Assembly: GCA_949358305.1 (NCBI GenBank)
Contig: OX442315.1
Span: 7,714,427 to 7,778,426, forward strand
DNA: 64,000 nt
Direction of reading: 5' to 3'
Source of the DNA: Strigamia acuminata
Lineage: Eukaryota; Arthropoda; Chilopoda; Geophilomorpha; Linotaeniidae
The notes under the pieces were generated by a model. The model made no database searches. It was given only the letters and a program-made list of their open reading frames with translations, and was not told the origin of the DNA. Positions 53,711 through 63,972 of this stretch are shown here, in pieces. The position numbers and the translations under genes were made by a program. Within the stretch, counting starts at the first letter, position 1. Each line of letters starts with the position of its first letter.

Positions 53711-56700
53711 ATGAAGAAGAAGGGGTTTAACAAAGGGTTCGATAAACCGCCACCAGTCAAAGAAATGGGTAGTGACATAGCTAACGCCCAGATCCAAGAC
53801 AGGGCCAACAACGCTTTGCAGGTAATTACCGCAAACGCTGAGGCTGAGGCGGAAGAACCAAACCTACTGCTTGAAGAATTACCTCAAGTAGTCGAAGACA
53901 CAGAAGAATTTCGTGTTTTCATGTGCAACGTGGCGGTCGAATATACCAGCCGCCTATGTATGCTGCCCATGACAATAGAACGCGAAAAAATTATGGGACT
54001 GCTAGACTCGGGAGCAGATCGCTCGTTCGTTTCCGAAGACATAGTAGCATCATTGGGTCTCACCGATAAGATAAAAGGCGTTAATAAAAATGTACGTCTA
54101 AAAACCGCCAACGGAATGGCGCGTCCAAAAGGAGTTATATTATTGACCATGGAGTGGCTCGGAGGGGTAGAACAGCACCCTTTCCTGGTCCTGCCCACGT
54201 GCGACAGAATTTTTCTGTTGGGCTTAGACCTCATGGCGTCAATGGAAATACAACCAAATCCAATAACGAAATCTTGGAATTATATCAGAAATGATAGAGA
54301 AAGACCCGCAATTGTCGTGCCACCAGCTCTTATCAAAGAAGCGGCCGACAAGACACAGTGGGAGAAAGGCCTAAAGAAATTCGTTCAAGACTACAATTTT
54401 AAAGCATTCGTAGCAGAATTGCAACGGGACAATGTAGTGGAAACGCTTGTCGCCGACGCCGCTTTAGAATTAAACGAAGCGGCAGCCCTACGAAGGGTCC
54501 TACTTAAATATGAGGGGATCCTGTCGAAAAAACCGGGCCGAACGAATAGGGCTATTCACGAGATTAAATTGACGGATAATAAACCTATACGAGTTGCGTA
54601 TAAGGGAATGAATCCGCAAAAACGTGAAATAGTGCAAAAAATGTGCCAAGAAATGCTAGACAGTGGCATTGTCTCCGAGGCCCAGGGAGAATACGCGACG
54701 CGAGTTGTGCTCGTGATGCGCCCGGGCTCGGACCCACGCCTATGCATTGATTACCGCCCATTAAACGCGGTGACAGAGATAGATCCCATACAGATGCCGT
54801 CTATCGAATCCATTTTGAGAGAGCTTAGCCCCTTTTCTTGGGTTACGACGATGGATCTGTCGAAGGGATACTGGCAAGTTGAGATGAGGCCAGAGGATAA
54901 GCTAAAAACAGCATTTTACTCGCCAATTGGACGGTTGATGTTCAACGTCATGCCGTTTGGTTTAGTGAATGCTCCCAGTACCTTTCAGAGACTAATCGAA
55001 AGCGTATTGGGTGATATCCTGCATCAGTTCGTGTGGGCATACCTAGATGACATAGTTATTGCCTCTAAAACATTCGAAGAGCACATTGAGCACATCGACC
55101 AAGTGCTCACCCGGCTGGCGAAAGCTGGGTTACACGTTCACCCGGGCAAGAGCAAGTTCTGTCGAAAGGAGCTTGCCTTCCTGGGTTATCGCATTGGAGT
55201 CAATGGTTTAGCTATTGGCCCCGAAAAAATCGATGCGATTAATCGTTTCCCACCACCCGAGGACGTTAAAGGTGTCCAACGGTTTATGGGAATGATAAAC
55301 TTCTTCGGCAGGTTGCTACCGGGTCTAGCTGAAGTGGCAGCCCCAGTTACCGACCTCCTGAAGAATGAAAACGAATTTGTATGGTCAAATGAGTGCAACA
55401 TCGCATTTAATGCGATAAAGAGGATGCTGACGGAAGTCGGCGTAATGCCTCTACCCGACTTAAACCGGCCGTTCATATTACATACGGACGCCAGCAGAGT
55501 TGGGTTAGGAGCCGCGTTGCTCCAAACTCACGTGCGCGACGGAGTCGAACAAGACCTGCCGTGCATGTTTATAAGTCGCAAACTCCAAGGCGCTGAAAAA
55601 AATTACAACGCCACAGAGTTGGAGTGTTTGGCAGTTGTGTGGGCTATAAGAAAATTCAGAGATTATCTCGAATATACCAAATTCGTAGTCCACACAGATC
55701 ATCAAGCGTTACAATGGCTGATGAAATTAAAAGAGCCAGCCGGTCGACTAGCCAGATGGCAGTTAGAACTGATGGCATGCGACTTGACCATTCAATACAA
55801 GCCCGGCAAATATAACGTCGTGGCTGACGCTCTATCAAGGGCACCAGTGTCAGATCCTATCGACGCTGACGATGATGGCGAGGATGATTCCCGCATCATT
55901 TACTGCCCGACGAGTTGTCACCGTTGGGATTTAAGGAAAATAAATGAAATTCCCACCGCGTCTCCAGCAGATGTAAAATTCTGTGGATTCTGGACGCGGT
56001 TATACCAACCAGCTGCTGACAATTACCCAAATGCAAAGAAGGAATTTAAGCTAGAGCGGAGAATAAATGACCCGCTTCTAAGCGCCTTCCACACTCATGT
56101 CGGCAAGCAAATGCGAAGCAATCCCCCGACAAGGGAGGAAATAATTGTGCAACAAAAATTAGACAAAAAATGTCAGGACAGAGCTAGATTCGTACTGACA
56201 GGAAAATATCCGCCCAACTTAACCAGAAGGCAGAAGCGTCGTTATGCACACGAATCCATAGATTACCTATTGGATGACGGCCTTTTGGTGAAACATCACC
56301 CAAATCACCAAGATGACTTGAGTGAATCGGACACCGCAGTAAAGGTAGTAATACCTGCTTCCTTAATCGGTCGCGTGCTGTGGTTGTTACACGGGCACCC
56401 GCTTGCGAGCCATGCGGGAGTAAGCAGAACACTCTATCGTGCTACACAGCTTTTTCACTGGACAGGGATGAAAAAAGATATTGCTCTTTTTGTCCACCAA
56501 TGTCAGCGATGTCAAGCGTGCAAGCCGAGGAGTAAATCACCATTCGAAACTATTTTCTTAGGGCCTTACGCGCCTTTTGATTGTTTAAGTGTCGATGTGA
56601 TGGGCCCAAAACCCGTTACGGGAAATAAAAATGCGTACATTATCGTTATAATGGACGTGGCGACTCGTTGGCCCGAGTTGTACGCCGTCGCTAGACCTTC

Positions 56701-57781
56701 AGCAGAAAAAATCGTTGAATGTATCTACGACGTAGCGTTACGTTACGGATTTCCACGTAAAATGATATCCGACAACGGACCCCAATTTATCTCGAAAATT
56801 TGGGGTAAGTTTTGTGAGAAATTCGGGATTGTGGCGTCACATACTTCGACCTACAATCCCAGAACAAATCCCGTTGAGCGACTCAACAGGGACATTAAAT
56901 ATGCACTAAGTATATTCACTGACATCCACAATAGGTGGGATGAATACTTGAGGGAGATCGCGTTCAGCATACGAACAACAGTCTCGAGGACGAGAGATTT
57001 TTCTCCGGCCTACCTCAACTTCGCCCGGGAGCTACGAGTGCCTTGGGACCCACGAGTGGCAGAGTCAGTAAATGTCGTGGACCCTGAGAAACTACATGAG
57101 TACGTGTATAAATTGGAGCAAACCATCTCCAACACGTACAAGCACATGATGGCGCACATTTTTAATATGCGCGACCGCATTTTACAAGATAAAAGCGGTA
57201 GAAAATTTGTGAATTTCGAGATCAATGATTTGGTGTGGAAAGACACACACATCCTCTCAAATGCAGCGAGAGGAATCACCGCCAGCTTGGCCGACAAGAG
57301 AGATGGTCCGTATGTGATCATCGGCAAGCATGGCGGTAACGCGTATAAACTACGTAAGCTCGAGGACAATACCGAGCATAAGTCGATCCAGGTACGAGAG
57401 TTAACTCCGTACATTCCGGAATTCCCGCAAGAAATGTGGGCAAAAGGCCAAGTCAAGTCTAAAACTGACGGCCAAATCGTCGATATGTTCGCTGGCGAGT
57501 CGGAAAAAGCACCGCCAAGTGACAACGAGGAGTATTTCGACGCCCCTTCACCACCGGTAAACGAGATAGTTGAATCCGTTCCGGATCCAATTTTGGTCGG
57601 GGGGGAAACAGGAGAAACTCCTGAAACAAACACAAAAAACACGGATAAAAAAGAAAACAGTAATGAGGAGGTACAGACACAAAAAACAACAAAAAATATC
57701 GTACCTGTCTCGACTCATCACCTGCGGCCCCGTGGAAGTAATCCGTTTATAAAAGACGGAAAGGTCGTAGGAAAGGAGTAG
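53711..57781 (+). CDS. pol: Pol polyprotein of gypsy element J
   Basis: 1,356 residues counted from the first ATG, but probably made as a Gag-Pol fusion by the -1 shift upstream, since the pol frame is open from 53642. Order: protease (LLDSGADRSFV near 97), RT (WVTTMDLSKGYWQVEM, catalytic YLDDIVIAS near 444), RNase H (HTDASRVGLGAALLQ near 591, TDHQALQWL), integrase zinc-binding H-H-C-C (HPLASHAGVSRT ... CQRCQACK near 900-940), the D,D,E core (VDVMGPKP, SDNGPQFISK, NPVERLNRD), then the GPY/F module (RDGPYVIIGKHGGNAYKL near 1198). The acidic C-terminal tail has no chromodomain. All catalytic residues are present. Confidence 0.95.
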   Translation: MKKKGFNKGFDKPPPVKEMGSDIANAQIQDRANNALQVITANAEAEAEEPNLLLEELPQVVEDTEEFRVFMCNVAVEYTSRLCMLPMTIEREKIMGLLDSGADRSFVSEDIVASLGLTDKIKGVNKNVRLKTANGMARPKGVILLTMEWLGGVEQHPFLVLPTCDRIFLLGLDLMASMEIQPNPITKSWNYIRNDRERPAIVVPPALIKEAADKTQWEKGLKKFVQDYNFKAFVAELQRDNVVETLVADAALELNEAAALRRVLLKYEGILSKKPGRTNRAIHEIKLTDNKPIRVAYKGMNPQKREIVQKMCQEMLDSGIVSEAQGEYATRVVLVMRPGSDPRLCIDYRPLNAVTEIDPIQMPSIESILRELSPFSWVTTMDLSKGYWQVEMRPEDKLKTAFYSPIGRLMFNVMPFGLVNAPSTFQRLIESVLGDILHQFVWAYLDDIVIASKTFEEHIEHIDQVLTRLAKAGLHVHPGKSKFCRKELAFLGYRIGVNGLAIGPEKIDAINRFPPPEDVKGVQRFMGMINFFGRLLPGLAEVAAPVTDLLKNENEFVWSNECNIAFNAIKRMLTEVGVMPLPDLNRPFILHTDASRVGLGAALLQTHVRDGVEQDLPCMFISRKLQGAEKNYNATELECLAVVWAIRKFRDYLEYTKFVVHTDHQALQWLMKLKEPAGRLARWQLELMACDLTIQYKPGKYNVVADALSRAPVSDPIDADDDGEDDSRIIYCPTSCHRWDLRKINEIPTASPADVKFCGFWTRLYQPAADNYPNAKKEFKLERRINDPLLSAFHTHVGKQMRSNPPTREEIIVQQKLDKKCQDRARFVLTGKYPPNLTRRQKRRYAHESIDYLLDDGLLVKHHPNHQDDLSESDTAVKVVIPASLIGRVLWLLHGHPLASHAGVSRTLYRATQLFHWTGMKKDIALFVHQCQRCQACKPRSKSPFETIFLGPYAPFDCLSVDVMGPKPVTGNKNAYIIVIMDVATRWPELYAVARPSAEKIVECIYDVALRYGFPRKMISDNGPQFISKIWGKFCEKFGIVASHTSTYNPRTNPVERLNRDIKYALSIFTDIHNRWDEYLREIAFSIRTTVSRTRDFSPAYLNFARELRVPWDPRVAESVNVVDPEKLHEYVYKLEQTISNTYKHMMAHIFNMRDRILQDKSGRKFVNFEINDLVWKDTHILSNAARGITASLADKRDGPYVIIGKHGGNAYKLRKLEDNTEHKSIQVRELTPYIPEFPQEMWAKGQVKSKTDGQIVDMFAGESEKAPPSDNEEYFDAPSPPVNEIVESVPDPILVGGETGETPETNTKNTDKKENSNEEVQTQKTTKNIVPVSTHHLRPRGSNPFIKDGKVVGKE

Positions 57782-58261
57782 AAAACGTTACGAGTCGATG
57801 GCGACGCTGAAAAACAAAAAAATTGACCGATCGACAGCGCTAGCCATCAAAATCCGAGACTCTGAAAATTTCGCTAAGTCCAACAAAGCGGATATCGGTC
57901 GAATTCGCGTCACGAGATGGCGTGGAAACGCGGGACCCGTAGCAAAATTATCGGCACGGGTCGGATACCGCGTGCAAAAGACCCCGTAGCAGCGATCGCG
58001 CACGGGCGTAGAAACAAAGGAGCCCCGTAGCGTAACATGCGCACGGGCTGTTGCGCACAGTCATAAACACCTGGTTCTGGAGTAAAATTACCCAGAACCC
58101 ACCACGATTGCCTCGTTTTCACCCGGACTTCCGCTAAAATCAGCTGATCGTCGTCCGCACGTGATACACAGCGAGTGCATTTTTAACCAAGTTTTTGATC
58201 CATTTTACGAGAAGTTTTCAAGTTTTTTAATCGTGGTCTGACTGAACGCGCAATCCTCACG
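57782..58261 (+). other. Pol-ORF3 spacer with three related hairpins
   Basis: Three consecutive units pair CCCGT(AGC) with (GC)ACGGG: 57934-57962 (perfect 7-bp GACCCGT/ACGGGTC), 57983-58006 and 58021-58049. The first two copies start 49 bases apart and the next about 41. A 63-codon frame at 57798-57989 overlaps the first hairpin and has no known domain. A role in RNA export, packaging or ORF3 translation is possible but only inferred. Confidence 0.6.
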
Positions 58262-61200
58262 ATGGATGAGGAAGGAGGGGACGAGGAAATGCTTGAAATA
58301 CAGCATCATGACGAGAATTGGGACCCGGACATAAACGTAGTTCCACCCGATCAGGTAGTAGTCGGCATCGCCGCACGAGATTTAGCTCCGTGCGGTCGAA
58401 TTAAAGATACACTTGACTAATACTTGACATGAACGCTCTGCGTTCGAAATAGTGTATAATTATTATACTAATATCCACGATCGCGAGAGCGATTGTATTT
58501 TCTCCTATTATTTGTCTTCAAGGACGCGATAGCAGACAAACTGTCGCCTCGCTCCTTGAAGATGACTCACGACAATTGACACGAACGAGACAAAGGAAAC
58601 GAGCTTTCTTTTTATATTCCAGAAATGGGAATAATTTATTGGATGGATTTTGAAAGAATTTATAGAACGTTGTTTCTATTTTTATTTGCTATTTTATTTG
58701 CGAATTTTTTCCCGATGACACTAATTTATTATAGATTCGTTTTTTAACTCGACTTTAACTCCGAATTTTTGGAGTTATTATTAGACAAATTTATTTCTTT
58801 ACAAGTTAATTCACGACAAGAACATTTGTTTACATGTTCTAAAATTGTTATTGGAGATTTTCACGAACGATTTCGCGAATTTATTGGTTTAAATACAAAT
58901 TTACAGTTTAATTTTAAATTAAGCAATCCGAAGAAAAATTTCCGGATTAATACGCTCGATTCCGTCTCGTGGTTATCATTGGACGTGAACCAGATGTGCC
59001 AAGAAGACTCTTTTCTTCCTGACAAGGACGAATCAATGAACAGGAATAGGACTCGACGAGCGGTCGCACGTTTCAGCGACGTTCCTCGAGCCCACCCCCT
59101 ATTTATCTCCGTGTTATTGGCGATTTCATTAATTATTTTGTTTCCATCATTGCAGATGGAGCTCCGAGACACATGGGGAGCGCTCAGCCCCGCATGCATA
59201 GTGCGAGCGGGCATATATCGAGGCGTACTGCCCGATTTTCTGCGCCGCTGCTTTGGCGAAGATGCGAAGCCATACCGCCTGCGCGTATTATTTTCGCGCG
59301 CCCTCGCCAAGCGTTGGGTTAACGATTGTACACTCCTGGACGCGTTCCCGGAGTCGGTGCGAAACGTCGTCGCTGCAGAGCTCGCTCGCATCGATGACCC
59401 GAAGTCACCAATCTTCCACCCGGCCCTGTCGAGCCAATACTCCGGCAGGCCGGCGGAGGAGCATGTGTTGTTCGCGTGGCAAGCGGCCGAGACCGAGGAG
59501 GCCCGCGAAGAAGTGTATCAACACTACCGCCAGCAGCTAATCGACACTGCGCCGGCGGTTGCAGAGCGGATTTTGCAAGACGACGGAATGAGCACCGCCG
59601 ATATACATCTGTGGTGCGAGCAGATTCGGCAGGGAGAAGTTACGCCACAGTGGCGACCGAGAATGGGGATTCTCACGTCACAAGCTGAAATGTGGCAACT
59701 CCACTATTTGGGAATTCTCGGCCCCAAATATAATTTCCCAAGGAAGCGCAAGCGCTCCAAGGGAACCGGGGGCAGCGAATCGCGCTCCCCGGGACGGTCG
59801 AAGAAACAGTGCGTCGAACAGCACTCGACCGTCAACGATGGAGCGGGAACGTCAGCGCAGCCACCGCGCGACCCCGCGAATTACACCAGACCAAGGGTGT
59901 TCGTCAACCGTCAGATGAAAGACGGTAAAGAGACTCGAGAAGTCTGGATTTCGGGTGACGAAGAGCGAGTCTCTCGTCCCCGTGTCGGCAGACATCCGCT
60001 AACTCATCGTGAGCAGCGGAAACGAGACCGCAAAGAGCGGTATTTCGCTCGCTGCGAGGCGCGAGGAATTCCCCTTCCCGAACACGCTCTCAAAGCAATC
60101 GAAGCGAAGGAAGCGAGAGAGGCACGATCGAAGTCGAGTGGCCGATCTTCCGGGGAGCGTCGCGTCCTAGCGCCAGACACGCGGGACCTTCGCGAGATCA
60201 TCACCCAGATGAAACGCAAGAAATTGTCTCGTTTCGACCCCGCGATGCAGTTCGCTCGCAAGATGGGCGTCGTCGAGCATGGTACCGTGATTCCACACGA
60301 AGTGGCACGGTGGTTAAGCGAATATGTCAATTCGCGACCGCGTGTAGAAAACGCGCCTACGGCCGTCGTTCCACCGACGAGTACTGTAAGCCAGCTCCCG
60401 GCACTCCAAGTCACGCCGACTGGAGTGCAAGCGACGCTGCCACCGCCAACACAACAGTCTTTGACGTTGCTGTTGCCGACGCAGTCATCAACGTCGCAAC
60501 CGTTGCCAGCACAGCAGTCCCTGACGCTGCCGCCGCCGACACAGCCGCTGCCGCCGCCGACGCAGCCCCCGCCGCCGCCGCCGCCGATGCCGGGTTCGAG
60601 CACTACGCCGAACTTGGCCGTCGACGACTCGGTGATGTTGCCCGTTCACCAGAGCATTGCGCGGGAATGCCATAACGCCCGATTCGGAGAATATTACCCG
60701 AGCAAGGCAAGACACGACCGCACCGCGATGTGGTATGAACAGCGTGACGAAAACGCACGGCTGGCTCGAGAAGCAGCCAATCCATCGATCGAAGAGCTCT
60801 TGGCCTTCGCATTTGTGATGGAGGACCCGAGAGCCGCCGCCGCTGCTCTGCAGGGCGCCGACGTCACTCAGCGCCATTTCATCGAGTGGGGGATTTCGAT
60901 GATGCGGCACCACTCGCGCGCGTTCGCTGCAGATCCTGATCGCAGCAACCCTGTAAATCGGCGCAGTCTACAGCTGGCTTTGACGAAGATCATGGTCCAG
61001 TTATTGACCCCCTCGCTCTTTGGGGTCGGACGACAGGCGATGGCCTGTTGGTCCGTAGTCGACAGAGAGGGTGTGCAGATACCTCGCGCACTCGTTGGGG
61101 AATGGAGCGCCATTCTCCCCAACCCGGCGATGACTCGCTTCGAGCTGACCCGGGACGTGGTGAACCCCGAATGGGAGGGGTATAAGTTGCGGAGCATGGC

Positions 61201-62029
61201 CTTCCGCCACGCCGTTACCACGTGGGAGCCAACACCGTCAGCGCAGTCACACGCAATGATGGTCACGAGTGAAGAGCCGATGGAGAGCGACGCCGCCTCT
61301 TCGACTGCTTCACGTGGAGCCCCAACTCCACCTCCGCCGCCGCCGCCGCCACCGATGCCACCAGCGGCGACGCCACAGACACCCGTCCTATCAAATGCGG
61401 CGGGTAAGCCTAGACGCCTGCTATGCCGGACGCCGCCAACGATGTCCGCCGCTCGCCAGAGCCTGACGCCTCCCGCAGCCCAAGAAGCGCAGGAAGAGAC
61501 TGTCCAGCAGGCAGTGGTTTCGAAGAGCGCCAAGCCAGCGAAAGCGGCGAAGCCTCCGACAAACTACTATGAGAAGTTGTGTGACGAGTTCTCTCAGCTG
61601 TCGATGACGACGGCGACGCGCAAATTCATCCTCGCGCAGAGAGACAAGGGGAAATCGGTATTCGTTTGGCTACACAACCAGGTGCGCCAGACCACCGATT
61701 TGATCCTCCATCAGCGTTTGCTGAGGGCCCACCGTGCGCCTCGAACGGCCGCGGAGGCGAACGCGATCCGGCACACCAATTCCGGGTTTTCGGCGTTCAT
61801 TCCGCGGGTTTGGCTGCATGAGAGGAGACGTGCCCCGTACGAGCCAGCCGGCGGCCACGCATTGTGCTTCATTTCCGAGCACGAGGACCCCCGCGACCAG
61901 TCTTCAGCCTTGGTTGGAGATCTGGTTTTGCCGCCCGGCGTTGTGCCGCCCGGCGCTGAGCCGCCCGTCCCTGGAGTGAGTTTCGCCCAGGCGATGGATC
62001 CAGCGTCGGGTCCCAGCAAGAAGGATTGA
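58262..62029 (+). CDS. Third ORF of gypsy element J, probably spliced (exons 58262-58354 and 59156-62029)
   Basis: Function not recognised. Exon 1 starts at ATG 58262 (MDEEGGDEEMLEIQHHDENW), is acidic, and is 31 codons up to the donor CAG|GTAGTA. Unspliced it stops at 58418. The acceptor TTGCAG|ATGGAG is at 59155/59156, and the join keeps phase 0, giving about 988 residues. Exon 2 is first a moderately conserved-looking part (MELRDTWGALSPACIVRAG), then basic segments (KRKRSKGTGG, HREQRKRDRKERYFARCEAR), Pro/Gln/Thr repeats with poly-Pro runs near 60520-60600 and 61327-61360, and a more ordered C-terminal region (NYYEKLCDEFSQLSM, FIPRVWLHERRRAPY). No envelope features are visible: no signal peptide, fusion peptide or C-terminal anchor in the spliced form. 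The intron's 3' part stays open in frame (from 58769) and would encode a hydrophobic stretch (LFISVLLAISLIILF) if retained. Confidence 0.65.
58355..59155 (+). other. Predicted intron of gypsy element J ORF3 (801 bp)
   Basis: GTAGTAGTCGG at the donor and TTTCCATCATTGCAG at the acceptor. It is far more AT-rich than the exons, especially 58600-58960, with an inverted repeat near 58450-58470 (GTATAAT/ATTATAC type). Not confirmed by RNA evidence. Confidence 0.6.
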
Positions 62030-62055
62030 TCGCTCCGAACACCGGCGGTCAGAGC

Positions 62056-62066
62056 TGGGAGGGGGA
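62056..62066 (+). promoter_or_regulatory. Polypurine tract of gypsy element J
   Basis: GGGAGGGGGAC just before the TG of the 3' LTR. Confidence 0.75.
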
Positions 62067-62068
62067 CG

Positions 62069-63064
62069 TGTGGTGACCCGACTGGGGTGGGGCACGAAGA
62101 GTTTCTCTCGTGGCCTACATACGGGTAAAGAAGGGGAGTCGCACGCGCGCCTCCCTTCCCTCAGAGCATTGACATCCAGTCAATGGACGGGCGTCTGCCC
62201 TGGGGGAGTGGGGGAGATTCGTCTTCTCCACTATTGGGTGGCTTTAGTCACCTGTCACCCCCCGCTTTGTGCAAAGGAATTCGCCTTGCACTGAGCGGGC
62301 AGAACCAACACAAAAATCAACCAAGATACACGTAAAAGCCAAACGTCCTAAAACGATCAAGCCTAAGTACAAAGACTTCAGGAGTGACCTAGGACAAGGG
62401 ACTTTCAACGTGAGTACGATTGATTTGTGTTAACCTCCGCAGAGTAACCTGCGAAACAAGATTACCACACTATTTTAGCAAGCCAGCTAGAAATAGTAAA
62501 CCTACTCCAATTTAGCGAGTTGTGCAGACAAACGGTCGCACAAGCCTAAATTGCAGTAACCACGACGAGCGTTCCCGCCGCTGTGTGTATCGCCGGGAAC
62601 CACCAAGCGTCCGCCGCTGTGTGATCGCCGGACACCTACAAAAAACCCTAAACCTAGACAACAGACCAGAAGTAAGACCTTTCAGGCATTCACTCGCGCC
62701 CGACCAGCGTGAGCCCGAAGGACCGAACGAGAAACGTGAGACGAGGACGCCATTCATTGCCACGCCGGCCCAAGACGACACCACGTTGCCACGCGGACGC
62801 CATCTTGGATCCACAGCGACAAAGGACGACCTCGACCAGTTTCCCGCCAACTTCACACCCCTTTCCTTTTACCTTTTTATTCCCTTACATATTTTATTCC
62901 CTTTTAACTGTATATTCCCGTATAATAAATACATTTATTATATTTACCTTTTACATTGTCTTGCCGTGTTACATTATTTGGGTAACCGCTTGAGTAAAGC
63001 GGTATTGCGAGATCAGAGAGTGACTCATACCTCGTATCAGCGACAGACCGAGTTGAGCGCGACA
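62069..63064 (+). repeat. 3' LTR of gypsy element J
   Basis: 996 bp; no difference seen from the 5' LTR; AATAAA at 62924-62929; followed by GACT. Confidence 0.94.
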
Positions 63065-63147
63065 GACTGTACTTTGTTTGTAGGCAAAAATGTGAGAGCA
63101 GAGAGCTGGGGTACTAGCATTCGAACATCATTTTCTGCGCTCTGTAT
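63065..63147 (-). pseudogene. MULE-type transposase remnant, N-ward piece
   Basis: The minus-strand frame contains VPQLSALTFLPTNKVQSAY, resembling the L-x-x-L-A-F-L-P-x-x-x-V-x-x-A-F block of MULE transposases. It opens after an in-frame TAG (63148-63150) whose AG could also be a splice acceptor. It continues at 49542 across element J. Confidence 0.45.
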
Positions 63148-63150
63148 CTA

Positions 63151-63594
63151 TTTCAAGTTATAAATTGATCTTACTGTCTAGCTGTGGCTGTTAACACATG
63201 TGCGTGACTTGTTTAGATGTGTGAAAACACCATTAACCATTAGGCGTGTGCGTTGTTTTTAGTTGGCGAGGCGTTGCGCTATTCACAAAACAACACAACG
63301 CATGCGTTATTTGACAACAACGCAATAACTAAGCCTGCTATTTTTGCGGAAAATAAATTTTCCCCAAAATGTTTTTAAACTTGCGGATAGGCCAAATGCA
63401 GCATTTTGGCACTAAAATTTTTCAATTCTGACTCAGTTTTTTCTCTGCAATTTCCGCAATTTGACCATGTTACCGCAATTTTGCGGAAAATTCGCAATTT
63501 GCCAATAATAGCCCATTATTGGCCAATAATGGGCCATTATTGGCAAATTTCAGGTGTGATAGTATTGCGTGATACGATATCACGTAATAATTTC
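63151..63594. other. AT-rich non-coding DNA with inverted repeats
   Basis: No supported gene. It contains TTGCGGAAAA/TTTTCCGCAA-type inverted motifs (near 63345-63490) and the 50-bp palindrome listed separately. Confidence 0.5.
63498..63547. repeat. 50-bp near-perfect palindrome
   Basis: Arms of 25 bp around a central GGCC, built from GCCAATAAT / ATTATTGGC units, with a single mismatched pair (63510 with 63535). Confidence 0.9.
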
Positions 63595-63894
63595 GTTTAA
63601 AAACTTAAAATTATGTTTAACAACTTAAAATTTTGTTTAAACACTTCAAATTTCGTTTAAAAACTTTAAATTATGTTTAAAAACTTCAAATTTTGTTTAA
63701 AAACTACAAATTATGTTTAAAAACTTCAAATTTTGTTTAAACACTTCAAATTTCGTTTAAAAACTTTAAATTTTGTTTTAAAACTTCAAATTTTGTTTTA
63801 AAACTTTAAAGTTCCTTTAAATACTTCAAATTTTCTTTAAAAACTTAAAACTTTCTTTAAACACTTCAAATTTCGTTTAAAACCTTGAAATTTT
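63595..63894. repeat. Tandem array, 20-bp unit x 15
   Basis: Consensus GTTTAAAAACTTCAAATTTT, exactly 20 bp per unit with no length change over 300 bp. The pair of units starting GTTTAAACACTTCAAATTTC recurs at units 3-4 and 8-9, and in a CTTT form at 14-15, hinting at a higher-order period. Confidence 0.92.
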
Positions 63895-63917
63895 GGTCAT
63901 AAACTTTCCGGATGAGC

Positions 63918-63972
63918 CCACAATACGTCCGCAATACGCCCGCAATACGTCCACAATACGTCCGCAAAATGG
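63918..63972. repeat. Tandem array, 11-bp unit x 5
   Basis: Units CC(A/G)CAATACGT or close variants; the last unit is diverged. It continues close to the window edge. Confidence 0.85.

Larger units (their letters stand above)
49543..63064 (+). mobile_element. Ty3/gypsy retrotransposon J, intact, 13,522 bp, with a spliced third ORF
   Basis: Two 996-bp LTRs (49543-50538, 62069-63064) that look identical, the 4-bp target duplication GACT (49539-49542, 63065-63068), primer-binding site, gag, a -1 frameshift signal, pol, a hairpin-rich spacer, an extra ORF and a polypurine tract. It is more than twice the usual Ty3/gypsy length; the excess comes from a long Gag, the 5' part of ORF3 and ORF3 itself. 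Its LTR family also has a solo copy at 33748-34739. Confidence 0.96.

Noticed and set aside
57300-57781. Chromodomain at the C-terminus of J Pol
   Set aside because: Only the GPY/F module is visible; the tail after it is acidic and low-complexity.
58769-62029. ORF3 of element J as an envelope gene
   Set aside because: No signal peptide, fusion peptide or C-terminal anchor in the spliced product; composition is basic and Pro-rich. The hydrophobic stretch lies in the predicted intron.
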